Assembly: GCF_036226665.1 (NCBI RefSeq)
Contig: NZ_CP109007.1
Span: 3,264,501 to 3,328,500 of the forward strand
Direction: 5' to 3'
Length of the DNA stretch: 64,000 nucleotides
Source of the DNA: Streptomyces sp. NBC_00691
GTDB lineage: Bacteria > Actinomycetota > Actinomycetes > Streptomycetales > Streptomycetaceae
Made by a program: the position numbers and the translations under genes. This document shows, piece by piece, positions 17,797-27,304 of the stretch (its first letter is position 1; each line of letters starts with the position of its first letter). The notes under the pieces were generated by a model. The model was not told the DNA's origin. It saw only the letters and a program-made list of their open reading frames with translations, and made no database searches.

Positions 17797-18549
17797 GTGA
17801 ACGCCAGCGACCGCACCCCCGCCGACCTGCTGCGATCCGCGCTCGCCGCGGACCCCGCCCGCCCCTTGGTCACCTTCTACGACGACGCCACCGGTGAGCG
17901 GGTGGAATTGTCCGTCGCCACCTTCGCCAATTGGGTGGCCAAGACGGCGAACCTGCTCCAGGGCGAGCTGTCCGCCGAGCCCGGCGACCGGCTCGCGCTG
18001 CTACTGCCCGCGCACTGGCAGACGGCCGTCTGGCTGCTCGCCTGCTCGTCCGTCGGGGTGACCGTGGAGGTGGGCGGCGACCCCGCCGGCGCGGACCTGG
18101 TGGTCGCGGGTCCCGACACGCTGGAGGCGGGTCTCGCCTGTTCCGGGGAGCGGATCGCGCTCTCCCTCGCCCCGCTGGGCCGTCGCTTCCCCGCCGTGCC
18201 CGCCGGGTACGCGGACTACGCGGTGGAGGTGCCGAGCCAGGGCGACCGGTTCGCCCCGTTCGTGCCGGTCGATCCGGGTGCACCCGCGCTCGTCGTCGAC
18301 GGTGGCGAGCGCTCCGGCGCGCAGCTGGTCGAGGAGGCCCGCGCGGATGCGGCGGCCCTCGGTCTCGCCCCGGGTGCCCGGCTGCTCTCCGGGCTCGGTT
18401 ACGAGGACTGGAAGGGGCTCTCGACGGGCCTGTACGCGCCGCTCGCGGCGGGCGGCTCCGTGGTCCTCTGCCGGAACCTGGACCGGCTGTCGCCCGAGTC
18501 GCTGGCCAAGCGCGTGGAGAGCGAGCGGGTGACGGTCACCGGCGTCTGA
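17797..18549 (+). CDS. TIGR03089-family protein
   Basis: A 250-residue protein resembling the N-terminal part of acyl-CoA synthetases (DRTPADLLRSALAADPARPLVTFYDD, LLPAHWQTAVWLLACSSVGV) but lacking the AMP-binding loop and the whole C-terminal half. This is the standard length for the actinobacterial TIGR03089 group, so it is not a truncation. Function is unknown. The GTG at 17797 is chosen by alignment with the family. A TACGCT -10-like hexamer is 8 nt upstream (17783-17788), so the message may be leaderless. It is divergent from the amidase and upstream of the first LCP gene. Confidence 0.8.
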   Translation: MNASDRTPADLLRSALAADPARPLVTFYDDATGERVELSVATFANWVAKTANLLQGELSAEPGDRLALLLPAHWQTAVWLLACSSVGVTVEVGGDPAGADLVVAGPDTLEAGLACSGERIALSLAPLGRRFPAVPAGYADYAVEVPSQGDRFAPFVPVDPGAPALVVDGGERSGAQLVEEARADAAALGLAPGARLLSGLGYEDWKGLSTGLYAPLAAGGSVVLCRNLDRLSPESLAKRVESERVTVTGV

Positions 18550-18651
18550 GCCCTCCGGCCCCGGCCCTCCGTCCCGATGAACAGCCATTCGGCGTAGCAC
18601 CGCGCCGAGTCCACGCGTCACCGCGCCCCGTCCGGTACATGATCGGCGGGG

Positions 18652-18663
18652 GGAGTCGACTCC
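18652..18663. repeat. 12-bp perfect palindrome upstream of LCP gene 1
   Basis: GGAGTCGACTCC lies about 95 nt before the first LCP start codon. It may be an operator. No known factor is assigned. Confidence 0.3.
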
Positions 18664-18755
18664 TTCCGCACAACCATGCGTGGGGTTCGGCCGTCTCCTT
18701 CTACGACCGGCGGCCGCCCGGCGCGCCGCCGACGCCATGAAGGACGGACTCAGAC

Positions 18756-19985
18756 GTGACGGACCGTTCGGGTACGCCCGCCGAACCGGATCCCCCGGCG
18801 ACGGGGGACACGGCCACGGAGGGCACGGCTGCCGGGGCTCCGCGGGAGCCGCGCCGCCGACGCCACTGGCTGCGGTGGACGGCACTCGGCGTCTCGCTCG
18901 TGGTGCTGGCCGCGGCCGGGGTCGGCTGGTGGTTCTACCGCAAGCTCGACGGCAACATCACCACGGACACCACCGCCGCCGCCGAGCTCCGGAGGTACGA
19001 GAAGGAGCGCCCGGCGGCCGTCGTCTCGGCCGCCCGGAACATCCTGCTCATCGGCTCGGACACCCGGTCGGGCGAGGGGAACCGCAAGTACGGCAAGGAC
19101 GAGGGCACCCAGCGTTCGGACACCACGATCCTGCTGCACCTGTCGGCGGGGAAGAAGAGCGCGACGGCCGTCTCGCTCCCCCGCGACCTGATGGTGACGA
19201 TCCCGAGCTGCCGCAAGGCGGACGGGACGCGGACCCGCGAGCAGTTCGCGCAGTTCAACTGGGCCTTCGAGTTCGGCGGTACGGCGTGCACGATCCGTAC
19301 CGTCGAGAAGCTGACCGGGATCCGGGTGGACCACCACATGGTGATCGACTTCCGGGGCTTCAAGAAGATGGTGGACGCCGTCGACGGCGTGGAGGTCTGC
19401 CTCAAGGAGCCGGTGAACGACCCGGCCGCGAAGCTGAAGCTGCCCGCGGGGCGCCAGACGCTCCACGGGGAGCAGGCCCTCGGCTTCGTACGGGCCCGGA
19501 AGTCGATCGGCAACGGCAGCGACACCGACCGGATGGACCGCCAGCAGCAGTTCCTCGGCGCCCTGGTCAGCAAGGTGCAGAGCGACGGGGTGCTGCTGAA
19601 CCCGACGAAGCTCTATCCGGTCCTGGACGCGGCCACCAAGGCGATCACGACGGACCAGGGGCTCGACTCGCTCCGGGACCTGTACGACCTGGCGCGTTCG
19701 ATGCGGGCCATCCCGACGGAGAAGGTGCAGTTCCTCACGGTCCCCCGGCGCCCTTACGCGTACAACGCGAACCGGGACGAACTGGTGCAGCCGGCGGCGA
19801 GTCAACTCTTCAAGCAGCTACGGGAGGACCGGACCGTCGTGGTGACGCCGGGCGACGAGAAGAAGGACGGGACGGGAACGCCCGGGAACGGGACGGACGG
19901 GAAGCCCGACGACGCGGACACCCCCGCTCCCTCCGTGACGCCGACCTTCACGGGACGCAACGCCGCGGAAGGGGTGTGCTCCTAG
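18756..19985 (+). CDS. LytR-CpsA-Psr (LCP) family protein 1
   Basis: A 409-residue membrane-anchored LCP enzyme. A basic N-terminus is followed by one membrane span at about 40-61. The extracellular LCP domain (about 90-330) carries NILLIGSDTRSGEG, RSDTTILLHLSAGKKSATAVSLPRD and the RMDRQQQFLGALV block; the conserved Arg and Asp of the pyrophosphate site are present. LCP proteins move glycopolymers such as teichoic acid or arabinogalactan from lipid carriers to peptidoglycan. The C-terminal tail is Thr/Gly/Asp-rich, and there is no LytR_C domain. It starts at GTG 18756. Confidence 0.9.
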   Translation: MTDRSGTPAEPDPPATGDTATEGTAAGAPREPRRRRHWLRWTALGVSLVVLAAAGVGWWFYRKLDGNITTDTTAAAELRRYEKERPAAVVSAARNILLIGSDTRSGEGNRKYGKDEGTQRSDTTILLHLSAGKKSATAVSLPRDLMVTIPSCRKADGTRTREQFAQFNWAFEFGGTACTIRTVEKLTGIRVDHHMVIDFRGFKKMVDAVDGVEVCLKEPVNDPAAKLKLPAGRQTLHGEQALGFVRARKSIGNGSDTDRMDRQQQFLGALVSKVQSDGVLLNPTKLYPVLDAATKAITTDQGLDSLRDLYDLARSMRAIPTEKVQFLTVPRRPYAYNANRDELVQPAASQLFKQLREDRTVVVTPGDEKKDGTGTPGNGTDGKPDDADTPAPSVTPTFTGRNAAEGVCS

Positions 19986-20156
19986 CGCGACCGCCCCGAG
20001 GGGGCCGCGGGGGCGGCGAGTAAAGGGCGAACCAAGGGGAGGGTGGGGAGGGATGAGGTTTGAGCAAATTGCCCGGTTGTAAGGGGCGTGGAATTTGTCA
20101 CGCGCGTCGCCCCACGCTGAACTGGGCGGATAGTGTGACGCGATCCGGTGCACCCC

Positions 20157-20168
20157 GACCACGTGGTC
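20157..20168. repeat. 12-bp perfect palindrome upstream of LCP gene 2
   Basis: GACCACGTGGTC with a CACGTG core, 87 nt before the start of LCP gene 2 and just after a TAGTGT -10-like hexamer (20131-20136). It is placed where an operator would overlap the start of transcription. Confidence 0.35.
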
Positions 20169-20254
20169 GCACTCACCAAGGATCGAACGACCGAGAGAGC
20201 GGCGCCCTGTGGGGGAGGCGCCTCGCGTGGCACCGACGGAGGACTCGAGTAACC

Positions 20255-21997
20255 GTGGACGCGCACAGCCGTGGACAGGCGGACGAGATCGACCCCGCCG
20301 ACCAGTGGGTGCTCAACCCGCGGACGGGCAACTACGAACTGCGACTGGACCACTCCGCTGGGCAGTCGCAGCCGTCGACACCGTCCGGGACCCGTAGATC
20401 CACCGTTCCCGCTCCCGCGTCGCGCGACACCTCCGCCGACCCGTCCACCGACGCGCCCGTGCCCGGTCAGCGCCGCCGGCGGGTCTCCGAGCCGGAGGGC
20501 GGCCGGGGCGGCGAGTCGCCCGCGAGCCGCCGCAAGCGCAAGCAGGGCGCGTCCCGCAAGAAGAAGGTCCTCCTGTGGACCGGCGGCACGATGGCGTTGG
20601 TCCTCGTCGGCGGCGCGACCGGCGCGTACGTGCTCTACAACCAGCTCGACGGGAACATCGACGTCGTCGACCCGGTGGGTGTCCAGAGCAAGGGCTTCCG
20701 CAAGGGCGAGGCCTTCAACGTCCTCATCATCGGCACCGACAAGCGGACCGGTGAGGGCAACTCGGGCTACGGCGACAACAACAGCCCCGGCCACGCGGAC
20801 ACCACGATCCTCTTCCACGTCTCCAAGGACCGGACGAACGCCACGGCGCTCTCCATCCCGCGCGACCTGATGACGACGATCCCCGAGTGCCAGACGCGGC
20901 AGCCCGACGGCCAGATCCTCACGATCCCCGGCCAGCAGAAGGCCCGCTTCAACGTCAGCCTCGGCCAGGACGGCCGCGACCCCGGCTGCACCATGCGTAC
21001 GGTCAAGGAACTGACCGGCCTGACCGTCGACCACTTCATGATGGTCGACTTCAACGCCGTCAAGGAGCTGACCTCGGCCGTCGGCGGCGTGAAGGTCTGC
21101 GTCGAGAAGGCCGTCGACGACCCCAAGTCCCATCTGAAGCTGCCGGCCGGCGAGTCGGTCATCGAGGGCGAGAAGGCGCTCGCCTTCGTCCGTACCCGCT
21201 CCAGCTTCGGCAACAAGAGCGACCTGGACCGGATCAAGGTCCAGCAGCAGTTCCTCGGTTCGATGATCCGGCAGATGAAGTCGAACGAGACGCTCACCAG
21301 CCCGACGAAGCTGTACGACCTCGCCCAGGCGGCGACGGACGCGCTCACCGTCGACAAGGGCATAGGGTCCCTCGGGAAGCTCCAGGACCTGGCGGGGGAA
21401 CTCTCCGGGATCGACACGAAGAACATCGCGTTCGCGACCCTCCCGGTCATCGACAACCCGGACGAGCCCAAGCCGATCACCGTGGTGCCGCACCCGACGC
21501 AGGCGCCGCAGCTGTTCGCCGCGATGCAGGCCGACACCTCGCTCACCGAGGTGAAGAAGAAGCAGCAGGACGCCAAGAACGCCCAGGCGCAGGCCCAGGC
21601 GAAGCTCCTCCAGGGCGCCCGCGCCGAGGCCGTCGACGTACGCGTCGACGTCTTCAACGGCAGCGGCATCCAGGGCGCGGCCCAGTCGACCATCAACTGG
21701 CTGCAGAACGAAGAGGGCGTCACCCGCTCCACCAACAAGAGCAACGCCCCCGACAAGGCGGCGAAGACGACGCTCACCTACGCACCGAACCAGGCCGATC
21801 AGGCCCGCAAGCTCGCGGACATGATGGGGCTGGCCGCCACGGCTCTCAAGCCGGGCACGCAGGACGCCGGGAACCGCGAGCCCATGACGCTCGTCCTCGG
21901 TGCCGACTTCAAGGGCGCGGGGGTGCCCATCAACGGTCCGGTGAAGGCGCCGGACGTCGAGAAGGTACAAGCTGACAAGCAGGTGTGCGCCAAGTAG
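20255..21997 (+). CDS. LCP family protein 2 with LytR_C domain
   Basis: A 580-residue LCP enzyme. A charged cytoplasmic N-terminus of about 100 residues precedes one membrane span (LLWTGGTMALVLVGGATGAYV). The LCP domain follows (FNVLIIGTDKRTGEGNSG, HADTTILFHVSKDRTNATAL, SIPRDLMTTIPEC, DLDRIKVQQQFLGSMIRQ). After a Gln/Ala-rich helix comes a LytR_C domain from about residue 460 (VDVRVDVFNGSGIQGAAQ). Its central fold closely parallels LCP 1, suggesting duplication. The GTG start at 20255 has GGAGGA about 11 nt upstream. LCP gene 3 follows after 50 nt. Confidence 0.92.
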   Translation: MDAHSRGQADEIDPADQWVLNPRTGNYELRLDHSAGQSQPSTPSGTRRSTVPAPASRDTSADPSTDAPVPGQRRRRVSEPEGGRGGESPASRRKRKQGASRKKKVLLWTGGTMALVLVGGATGAYVLYNQLDGNIDVVDPVGVQSKGFRKGEAFNVLIIGTDKRTGEGNSGYGDNNSPGHADTTILFHVSKDRTNATALSIPRDLMTTIPECQTRQPDGQILTIPGQQKARFNVSLGQDGRDPGCTMRTVKELTGLTVDHFMMVDFNAVKELTSAVGGVKVCVEKAVDDPKSHLKLPAGESVIEGEKALAFVRTRSSFGNKSDLDRIKVQQQFLGSMIRQMKSNETLTSPTKLYDLAQAATDALTVDKGIGSLGKLQDLAGELSGIDTKNIAFATLPVIDNPDEPKPITVVPHPTQAPQLFAAMQADTSLTEVKKKQQDAKNAQAQAQAKLLQGARAEAVDVRVDVFNGSGIQGAAQSTINWLQNEEGVTRSTNKSNAPDKAAKTTLTYAPNQADQARKLADMMGLAATALKPGTQDAGNREPMTLVLGADFKGAGVPINGPVKAPDVEKVQADKQVCAK

Positions 21998-22047
21998 GCC
22001 GGAAACAACGGCACTTGGCTCACTCCTGACTGACGAGGGGACCTGGG

Positions 22048-23823
22048 GTGGGACAGAACAGCGTGCGTGGGGAGGGAACGCGTGGACGCGTTCCGCGCGC
22101 CCGTGAACTGGGCTGGGACGACGAGCTGTACGACGCCGGTGCGGCCACCGGCGCCGGACCGGACGACGCTCCCGAGGAGACGGACGAAGGCGCCGGCTCC
22201 GGTACGACGACCCGCGCCGAGCGCCGGCGTGGCGCCGGAGGCGGTGGCGGTGCCGAGAGCGGCGGCGACGGGCGGTCGGGCCACCGTCGCGGCGGCTCGC
22301 GCCGGCGTGCCAGGAAGGCCGGCAAACGCAAGGCGCTGCGCTGGGTCGCGATCACGCTCGCGGTACTGATACTCGGCACGGCCGGCGCCGGATACCTGTA
22401 CTACGAGCACCTCAACGGCAACATCCGCGGCGGTGGCCGCGCGGGCGGCGAGAGCGGTGTGAAGAAGGCCGCGCCGAACGCGCTGGGCGACACCCCGCTG
22501 AACATCCTGCTGATCGGCTCCGACAGCCGCCAGGACGACAAGAACATCGCCCTGGGCGGCGGCAGGAACGACAGGGACCGCAAGCCGCTCGCCGATGTGC
22601 AGATGCTGCTGCACGTCTCGGCGGACCGGCAGAACGCCTCGATCATCTCCGTCCCGCGCGACACGGTCGTCCGCATCCCCGAATGCAAGGAGAAGGACGG
22701 CACGTCCTACGCGGCCACCGAGAACCGGCCCATCAACGAGTCGCTCCAGCGCGGCGGCCCCGGCTGCACCCTCACCACCTGGGAGAGCCTCACCGGGGTC
22801 TACATCGACCACTGGCTGATGGTCGACTTCGCGGGTGTGGTGGCCATGGCGGACGAGGTCGGCGGTGTTCCGGTCTGCGTGAAGACCGGCGTGTACGACA
22901 AGTCGACCAGGGGTGTGAAGGGCGGCTCCGGTCTGAAGCTGCCGAAGGGCACCACCGAGGTCCAGGGTGAGCAGGCGCTCCAGTGGCTGCGCACCCGGCA
23001 CGCGTTCGGCAGCGACCAGAACCGTGCCAAGGCCCAGCACATGTACATGAACGGGATGATGAAGAAGCTCCAGCAGCAGAACGCCTGGAGCGACACCGGC
23101 CAGCTGATGGGGCTCGCCGAGACGGCCACCAGCGCCCTGCAGGTCTCCGACGAGCTCAAGTCGGTGAAGAAGCTCTTCGACCTGTCGATGCAGCTGAAGA
23201 ACGTCAAGCTCGACCGTCTGACGACGGCCACCATCCCCACCGTGCCCTACCCGCAGAACCCCGACGCCTGGCTCCTGCCCGTCCGGTCCTCCGCCGACAA
23301 GATGTGGTCGATGCTCCGTGACGACGTCGCGTTCGACAAGAACGGCGACAAGGCCGGCAGCAAGCCGAAGCCCTCGGCCTCCGCGAAGCCGAAGACGGCC
23401 GCCGAGACGCCGGGCTCCTTCGCCGTGACCGTCGCCAACGGCACCGCGGGCACCGACGAGGCGCCCGTCGAGGGCCGCGCCAAGGACATCGTCGCGGTCC
23501 TCACGGGCAAGGGATTCACCCAGGCCGACTCCTCCAAGGAGCCGCAGCCCCGCGCCGACACCGTCGTCATGTACCCGAAGGACGCCGGCGACCAGGGCAG
23601 GGCGAACGCCCTGTCCGTGGCGAAGGTCCTCGGACTGCCGGACGCCAAGGTCCGGGCCGACGCCAAGGCCGAGGGCATCACCCTCGTCATCGGCGCGGAC
23701 TGGCGCGAGGGCAGCGTCTACAAGAAGCCGACGACCGTCGCGGGCGACCTGCCCGAGGGCGCCGACGACAAGGCGACCTGCATGGACGTCTACTCGGTCT
23801 ACAAGTGGGACGGGAAGAGCTGA
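22048..23823 (+). CDS. LCP family protein 3 with LytR_C domain, divergent core
   Basis: A 591-residue LCP-family protein: a Gly/Arg-rich cytoplasmic segment to about 95, one membrane span (LRWVAITLAVLILGTAGAGYLYY), an LCP domain and a LytR_C domain near 455-560 (FAVTVANGTAGTDEAPVEGRAK). NILLIGSDSRQDD and ISVPRDTVVRIPEC are conserved. The usual acidic-Arg-QQ-Phe helix reads SDQNRAKAQHMYMNGMM, and the strand before PRD has LADVQMLLH in place of SDTTILLH. The active site is therefore atypical. It is co-directional with LCP gene 2 and ends at a strong terminator. Confidence 0.9.
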   Translation: MGQNSVRGEGTRGRVPRARELGWDDELYDAGAATGAGPDDAPEETDEGAGSGTTTRAERRRGAGGGGGAESGGDGRSGHRRGGSRRRARKAGKRKALRWVAITLAVLILGTAGAGYLYYEHLNGNIRGGGRAGGESGVKKAAPNALGDTPLNILLIGSDSRQDDKNIALGGGRNDRDRKPLADVQMLLHVSADRQNASIISVPRDTVVRIPECKEKDGTSYAATENRPINESLQRGGPGCTLTTWESLTGVYIDHWLMVDFAGVVAMADEVGGVPVCVKTGVYDKSTRGVKGGSGLKLPKGTTEVQGEQALQWLRTRHAFGSDQNRAKAQHMYMNGMMKKLQQQNAWSDTGQLMGLAETATSALQVSDELKSVKKLFDLSMQLKNVKLDRLTTATIPTVPYPQNPDAWLLPVRSSADKMWSMLRDDVAFDKNGDKAGSKPKPSASAKPKTAAETPGSFAVTVANGTAGTDEAPVEGRAKDIVAVLTGKGFTQADSSKEPQPRADTVVMYPKDAGDQGRANALSVAKVLGLPDAKVRADAKAEGITLVIGADWREGSVYKKPTTVAGDLPEGADDKATCMDVYSVYKWDGKS

Positions 23824-23837
23824 CCCCCGCTCCGTGA

Positions 23838-23886
23838 ACGAGAACGGCGGCCGGGTCCCGAGGAGGGACCCGGCCGCCGTTCTCGT
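23838..23886. terminator. Bidirectional terminator between LCP gene 3 and the GT2 gene
   Basis: A perfect 22-bp stem (23838-23859 with 23865-23886) and a 5-nt loop, lying exactly between two convergent stop codons. No T-tract on either side. Confidence 0.85.
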
Positions 23887-23895
23887 ACGGAGTCG

Positions 23896-24930
23896 TCAGA
23901 CCGTCTCGGACTCGCCGGCCAGGACCGCCGGGCGGCGGCTCGCGATGACCTTCTTCGCCAGCGACCGCGGGCTCGTCAGGAAGCCGTACCCCCACGACAT
24001 GTGCATCGTCGCGAGCGCCACCGGGATCTGGAGGCGGGCCTTGAGCGAGAGGCCCTTGCCCGCGGGGAGCGAGCCGGCCGTGATCGCGGCGAGGTAGCCG
24101 GCCGGGACCACGAAGCCCAGCGGGGTGAGGACGGCGCCCACGACCAGGCCCGCGGCGATGGCGCACACGGCGGTCGGCGGGGCCAGATAGCGCAGGTTGA
24201 TCGAGCCCTGGTGGTAGCGGGCCACGACGTGACGCCAGCGGCCGTAGTCCTTGTACTGCTTGGCGAGCGCGCGGACGCTGGGCCGCGGACGGTACTGGAC
24301 GCGCAGCTCCGGCGAGAACCAGATCAGGCCGCCGGCCTCGCGGATGCGGAAGTTCAGCTCCCAGTCCTGGGCGCGGATGAACTCCACGTTGTAGCCGCCC
24401 TGCTGTTCGAGCGCCTCGCGCCGGAACACCCCCAGGTAGACGGTCTCGGCGGGGCCCGCCTCGCCGCCCGTGTGGAAGGCGGCGTTGCCGACGCCGATCT
24501 TCGAGGTCATCGCGGCGGCGACCGCGTCCTCCCAGGCGTTCTCACCCTCGGCGTGCATGACACCGCCGACGTTCTGCGCGCCGGTCTCCTCCAGGAGCCG
24601 GACGGCCGTGGCGATGTAGTTCGGGGAGAGCATGCCGTGACCGTCCACCCGCACCACGATCGGGTGACGCGAGGCCTTGATCGCCGCGTTGAGCGCGGCG
24701 GGCGTGCGGCCCGTGGGGTTCGGGACGGTCGTCACGCGGGCACGGGGGTCGGACGCGGTCTCGGCGACGAGTTCGGCGGCGATCTCGTCGGTGCGGTCCG
24801 TGGACGGCCCGAGCGCGATCACCACCTCCATCTCGCCGTCGTACTCCTGCTCCAGGATGTGACGAACCGAGGTGCGCAGATACCGCTCCTCGTTGAGGAC
24901 CGGCATGATCACGGAGACGGGGGGCAGCAT
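23896..24930 (-). CDS. Membrane glycosyltransferase, family 2 (ExoA-like)
   Basis: A 344-residue enzyme. The GT-A domain (about 1-230) shows VSVIMPVLNEERYLRTSV, IALGPSTDRTDEIA, IVVRVDGHGMLSP (DxD-like metal site) and the acceptor loop FIRAQDWELNFRIREAGG. Two to three hydrophobic segments follow (TAVCAIAAGLVVGAVLTPLGF and VVPAGYLAAITAG), as in succinoglycan-type ExoA proteins. It probably adds a sugar to a lipid-linked polymer later handled by the LCP enzymes beside it. ATG 24930 has GAGGAA 4-5 nt upstream. The long upstream open frame is not family-like. Confidence 0.88.
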   Translation of the reverse strand: MLPPVSVIMPVLNEERYLRTSVRHILEQEYDGEMEVVIALGPSTDRTDEIAAELVAETASDPRARVTTVPNPTGRTPAALNAAIKASRHPIVVRVDGHGMLSPNYIATAVRLLEETGAQNVGGVMHAEGENAWEDAVAAAMTSKIGVGNAAFHTGGEAGPAETVYLGVFRREALEQQGGYNVEFIRAQDWELNFRIREAGGLIWFSPELRVQYRPRPSVRALAKQYKDYGRWRHVVARYHQGSINLRYLAPPTAVCAIAAGLVVGAVLTPLGFVVPAGYLAAITAGSLPAGKGLSLKARLQIPVALATMHMSWGYGFLTSPRSLAKKVIASRRPAVLAGESETV

Positions 24931-25100
24931 GGTTCCTCGGGGGTTCGGGGGTCGCCCCCCGGAAGACAGCGGATTCGCCCGCCACGTTACCGCGAACGGG
25001 GGACAGCGGGCGTGCCGCCCGGGTGGTGCCGCCTTGCGCTGATCGTATGGGCCTACGGTGCTCACGGTTCCCTTTGTCACACCCGCGGAGGTGTCCGTCC

Positions 25101-26573
25101 GTGCCCGCACCGCCCCGCACGCCCCGTCCCCGGCCCGCCGCCCGTTCCGCGCCGGTCCGCCGGCGGCGGAGGCGCCCCCGGTGGGGGATGCGGATGGCGA
25201 CGGCGCTCTCCGTGACGGTGCTCGCGGCCGGCGGGATCGGGCACGCGCTGGTCACCGGGCTCGACACCGGGATCACCCGCGTCGACCCCTTCAAGGACAT
25301 GAAGAACCGGCCGCAGGCCGGGAACGGGATGAACGTCCTGGTCGTCGGCACCGACGGCCGGGACCGGATCACCCCCGAGGAGAAGGCGAAGTACCGGCTC
25401 GGCGGCGCGCCCTGCCACTGCACCGACACGGTGATGCTCGTCCACATCTCGGAGGACCGGGAGCGGGCGAGCGTGGTGAGCCTGCCCCGTGACTCGTACG
25501 CCGAGATGCCCGAGCACACCGATCTCACCACCGGCAGGAAGCACCACGCGCATCCGGTGAAGCTGAACGCGGCGTACGCGGAGGGCGGGCCCTCGCTGAC
25601 CGTGCGGACCGTCGAGTCGATGACCGGCGTCAAGATCGACCACTATCTGGAGGTCGACTTCACCAGCTTCATGCGCACGGTGGACGCGGTCGGCGGCGTG
25701 CAGATCTGTACGACCCGGGCGGTCAAGGACTCCTACACCGGGCTCGACCTGCCGGCCGGCACCCACGAGCTGGACGGCGGGCAGGCACTGCAGTACGTGC
25801 GCTCCCGGCACATCGACGGGGCCGCGGACATCGGGCGGATGCAGCGGCAGCAGCGGTTCCTGGCGGCGCTCGTCGAGCGGATCACGAGCGGCGGGGTGCT
25901 GTTCAACCCGGTCCGGTTCCGTGAGGTCGCCACCACGATGCTGAGCTCCGTACGGGCCGACGAGGACTTCGGCACGGATCAGCTGCTCGCCCTCTCCAAG
26001 GCGATGCGGGGCTTCACCCCGGCGTCCTCGGAGTTCGTGTCCGTGCCGATCGGGGACATGAGCTTCCCCGTGAAGGGGATCGGGTCGACGGTGAAGTGGG
26101 ACGCCAAGAAGGCGCAGAGGCTCTTCCAGGCACTGCGGGAGGACGAGCCGCTGGCCGCCTCGAAGCCGGGTTCCCCGTCCTCGGCGAAGGCGCCCAAGGC
26201 CGTGGTCGTTGATGTGGCACCGCGGACCGTGCGGGTGCAGGTCCACAACGGGACCCGGACGGACGGGCTCGGCCGGAAGGTCGACGACGCGCTGCGCGGG
26301 ACCGGCTTCGACACCACCCGGACGCCGGTGACCGGGAGCGGGAAGGAGCGGGCGCGGACCCTCGTGGAGTACGACCCCCGCTGGGACCGCTCGGCGAAGA
26401 CCCTCGCGGCGGCGCTGCCGGGGGCGGAGCTGCGGCCCGTGAAGGGACGGGGCGGGACGCTGCGCGTCACCGTGGGGGCCGACTACAAGGGGGTGACGGC
26501 CGTGCGGGCCGAGGAGACGGCACGGGGCGGGCCGTTCGAAGCGGTGACGGGCGACCGTGTGGTGTGCCCGTGA
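25101..26573 (+). CDS. LCP family protein 4 with LytR_C domain
   Basis: A 490-residue LCP enzyme with a short Arg-rich N-terminus, one membrane span (MATALSVTVLAAGGIGHAL), an LCP domain (MNVLVVGTDGRDRITPEE, CTDTVMLVHISEDRERASVV, SLPRDSYAEMP, ADIGRMQRQQRFLAALV) and a LytR_C domain near 395-480 (VRVQVHNGTRTDGLGRKV). A CHC motif precedes the TDT strand and may be redox- or metal-active. The start is taken at GTG 25101 with GGAGG about 12 nt upstream; upstream in-frame starts at 25023 or 25059 cannot be excluded. It is divergent from the GT2 gene. Confidence 0.9.
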   Translation: MPAPPRTPRPRPAARSAPVRRRRRRPRWGMRMATALSVTVLAAGGIGHALVTGLDTGITRVDPFKDMKNRPQAGNGMNVLVVGTDGRDRITPEEKAKYRLGGAPCHCTDTVMLVHISEDRERASVVSLPRDSYAEMPEHTDLTTGRKHHAHPVKLNAAYAEGGPSLTVRTVESMTGVKIDHYLEVDFTSFMRTVDAVGGVQICTTRAVKDSYTGLDLPAGTHELDGGQALQYVRSRHIDGAADIGRMQRQQRFLAALVERITSGGVLFNPVRFREVATTMLSSVRADEDFGTDQLLALSKAMRGFTPASSEFVSVPIGDMSFPVKGIGSTVKWDAKKAQRLFQALREDEPLAASKPGSPSSAKAPKAVVVDVAPRTVRVQVHNGTRTDGLGRKVDDALRGTGFDTTRTPVTGSGKERARTLVEYDPRWDRSAKTLAAALPGAELRPVKGRGGTLRVTVGADYKGVTAVRAEETARGGPFEAVTGDRVVCP

Positions 26574-26640
26574 CGACGGAGACCTTGCCGGCGGAGGCCG
26601 GCAGGGCGGCGTCCGCGGCCGTGCTGACCGTGCCCGCTCC

Positions 26641-27174
26641 TCAGTCCTCGTAGCCCTCGGCCGCGCGGCGCTCGCGGAGTTCCTTGATCGCCTGGCGGCG
26701 GGCCAGGCGGTGGGTGCGACGGATCTGGGCCTCCTGGTTGCGGCGCTTGTCCTGTTCCGTCTCCGGGACGACCTGGGGGACCGGGCGCGGCTTGCCGTCC
26801 GCGTCGACCGCGGCGAAGACCAGGTACGCGGAGCCGACCTGGGTGGCGGGCGTGGACTCGTTCCAGCGCTCCGCCAGGACCCGTACGCCGACCTCCATGG
26901 ACGACCGGCCCGTCCAGTTCACCTGGGCCTTCACGTGTAGCAGGTCACCGACCCGGACCGGCTCCAGGAAGACCATCTCGTCCATCGAGGCGGTGACCGC
27001 CGGTCCGCCCGAGTGCCGGCCCGCCACGGCGCCCGCCGCGTCGTCCACCAGCTTCATGATCACGCCGCCGTGCACCGTACCCAGGAGGTTGGTGTCGTGG
27101 CTGGTCATGATGTGGCTGAGGGTGGTGCGGGAGGCGGAGGTGGGCTTGCCCGGGATATCGCCCTGATCTGTCAT
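26641..27174 (-). CDS. Acyl-CoA thioesterase, hotdog fold
   Basis: A 177-residue cytosolic acyl-CoA hydrolase of the YciA/BACH type. The hotdog signature HDTNLLGTVHGGVIMKLVDDAAG holds the catalytic Asp, and VTASMDEMVFLEPVRVGDLL follows. The last 45 residues are a charged coiled tail (ETEQDKRRNQEAQIRRTHRL), common in actinobacterial members. ATG 27174 has GGAGG very close upstream; ATG 27186 is a possible alternative. It sits between two LCP genes on the opposite strand and has no clear link to them. Confidence 0.88.
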   Translation of the reverse strand: MTDQGDIPGKPTSASRTTLSHIMTSHDTNLLGTVHGGVIMKLVDDAAGAVAGRHSGGPAVTASMDEMVFLEPVRVGDLLHVKAQVNWTGRSSMEVGVRVLAERWNESTPATQVGSAYLVFAAVDADGKPRPVPQVVPETEQDKRRNQEAQIRRTHRLARRQAIKELRERRAAEGYED

Positions 27175-27304
27175 GCCCTCCACCATATGCCGGGTCCCGC
27201 GGCGGTCGCCGTTCGGTCCGGTTTGCATCAGCTTGGCAACAGCACCGGCCCGATGTTCCACCCGCCCTGTCGCCCGTAATGGCATGCCCGGCACACTGGT
27301 CCGC

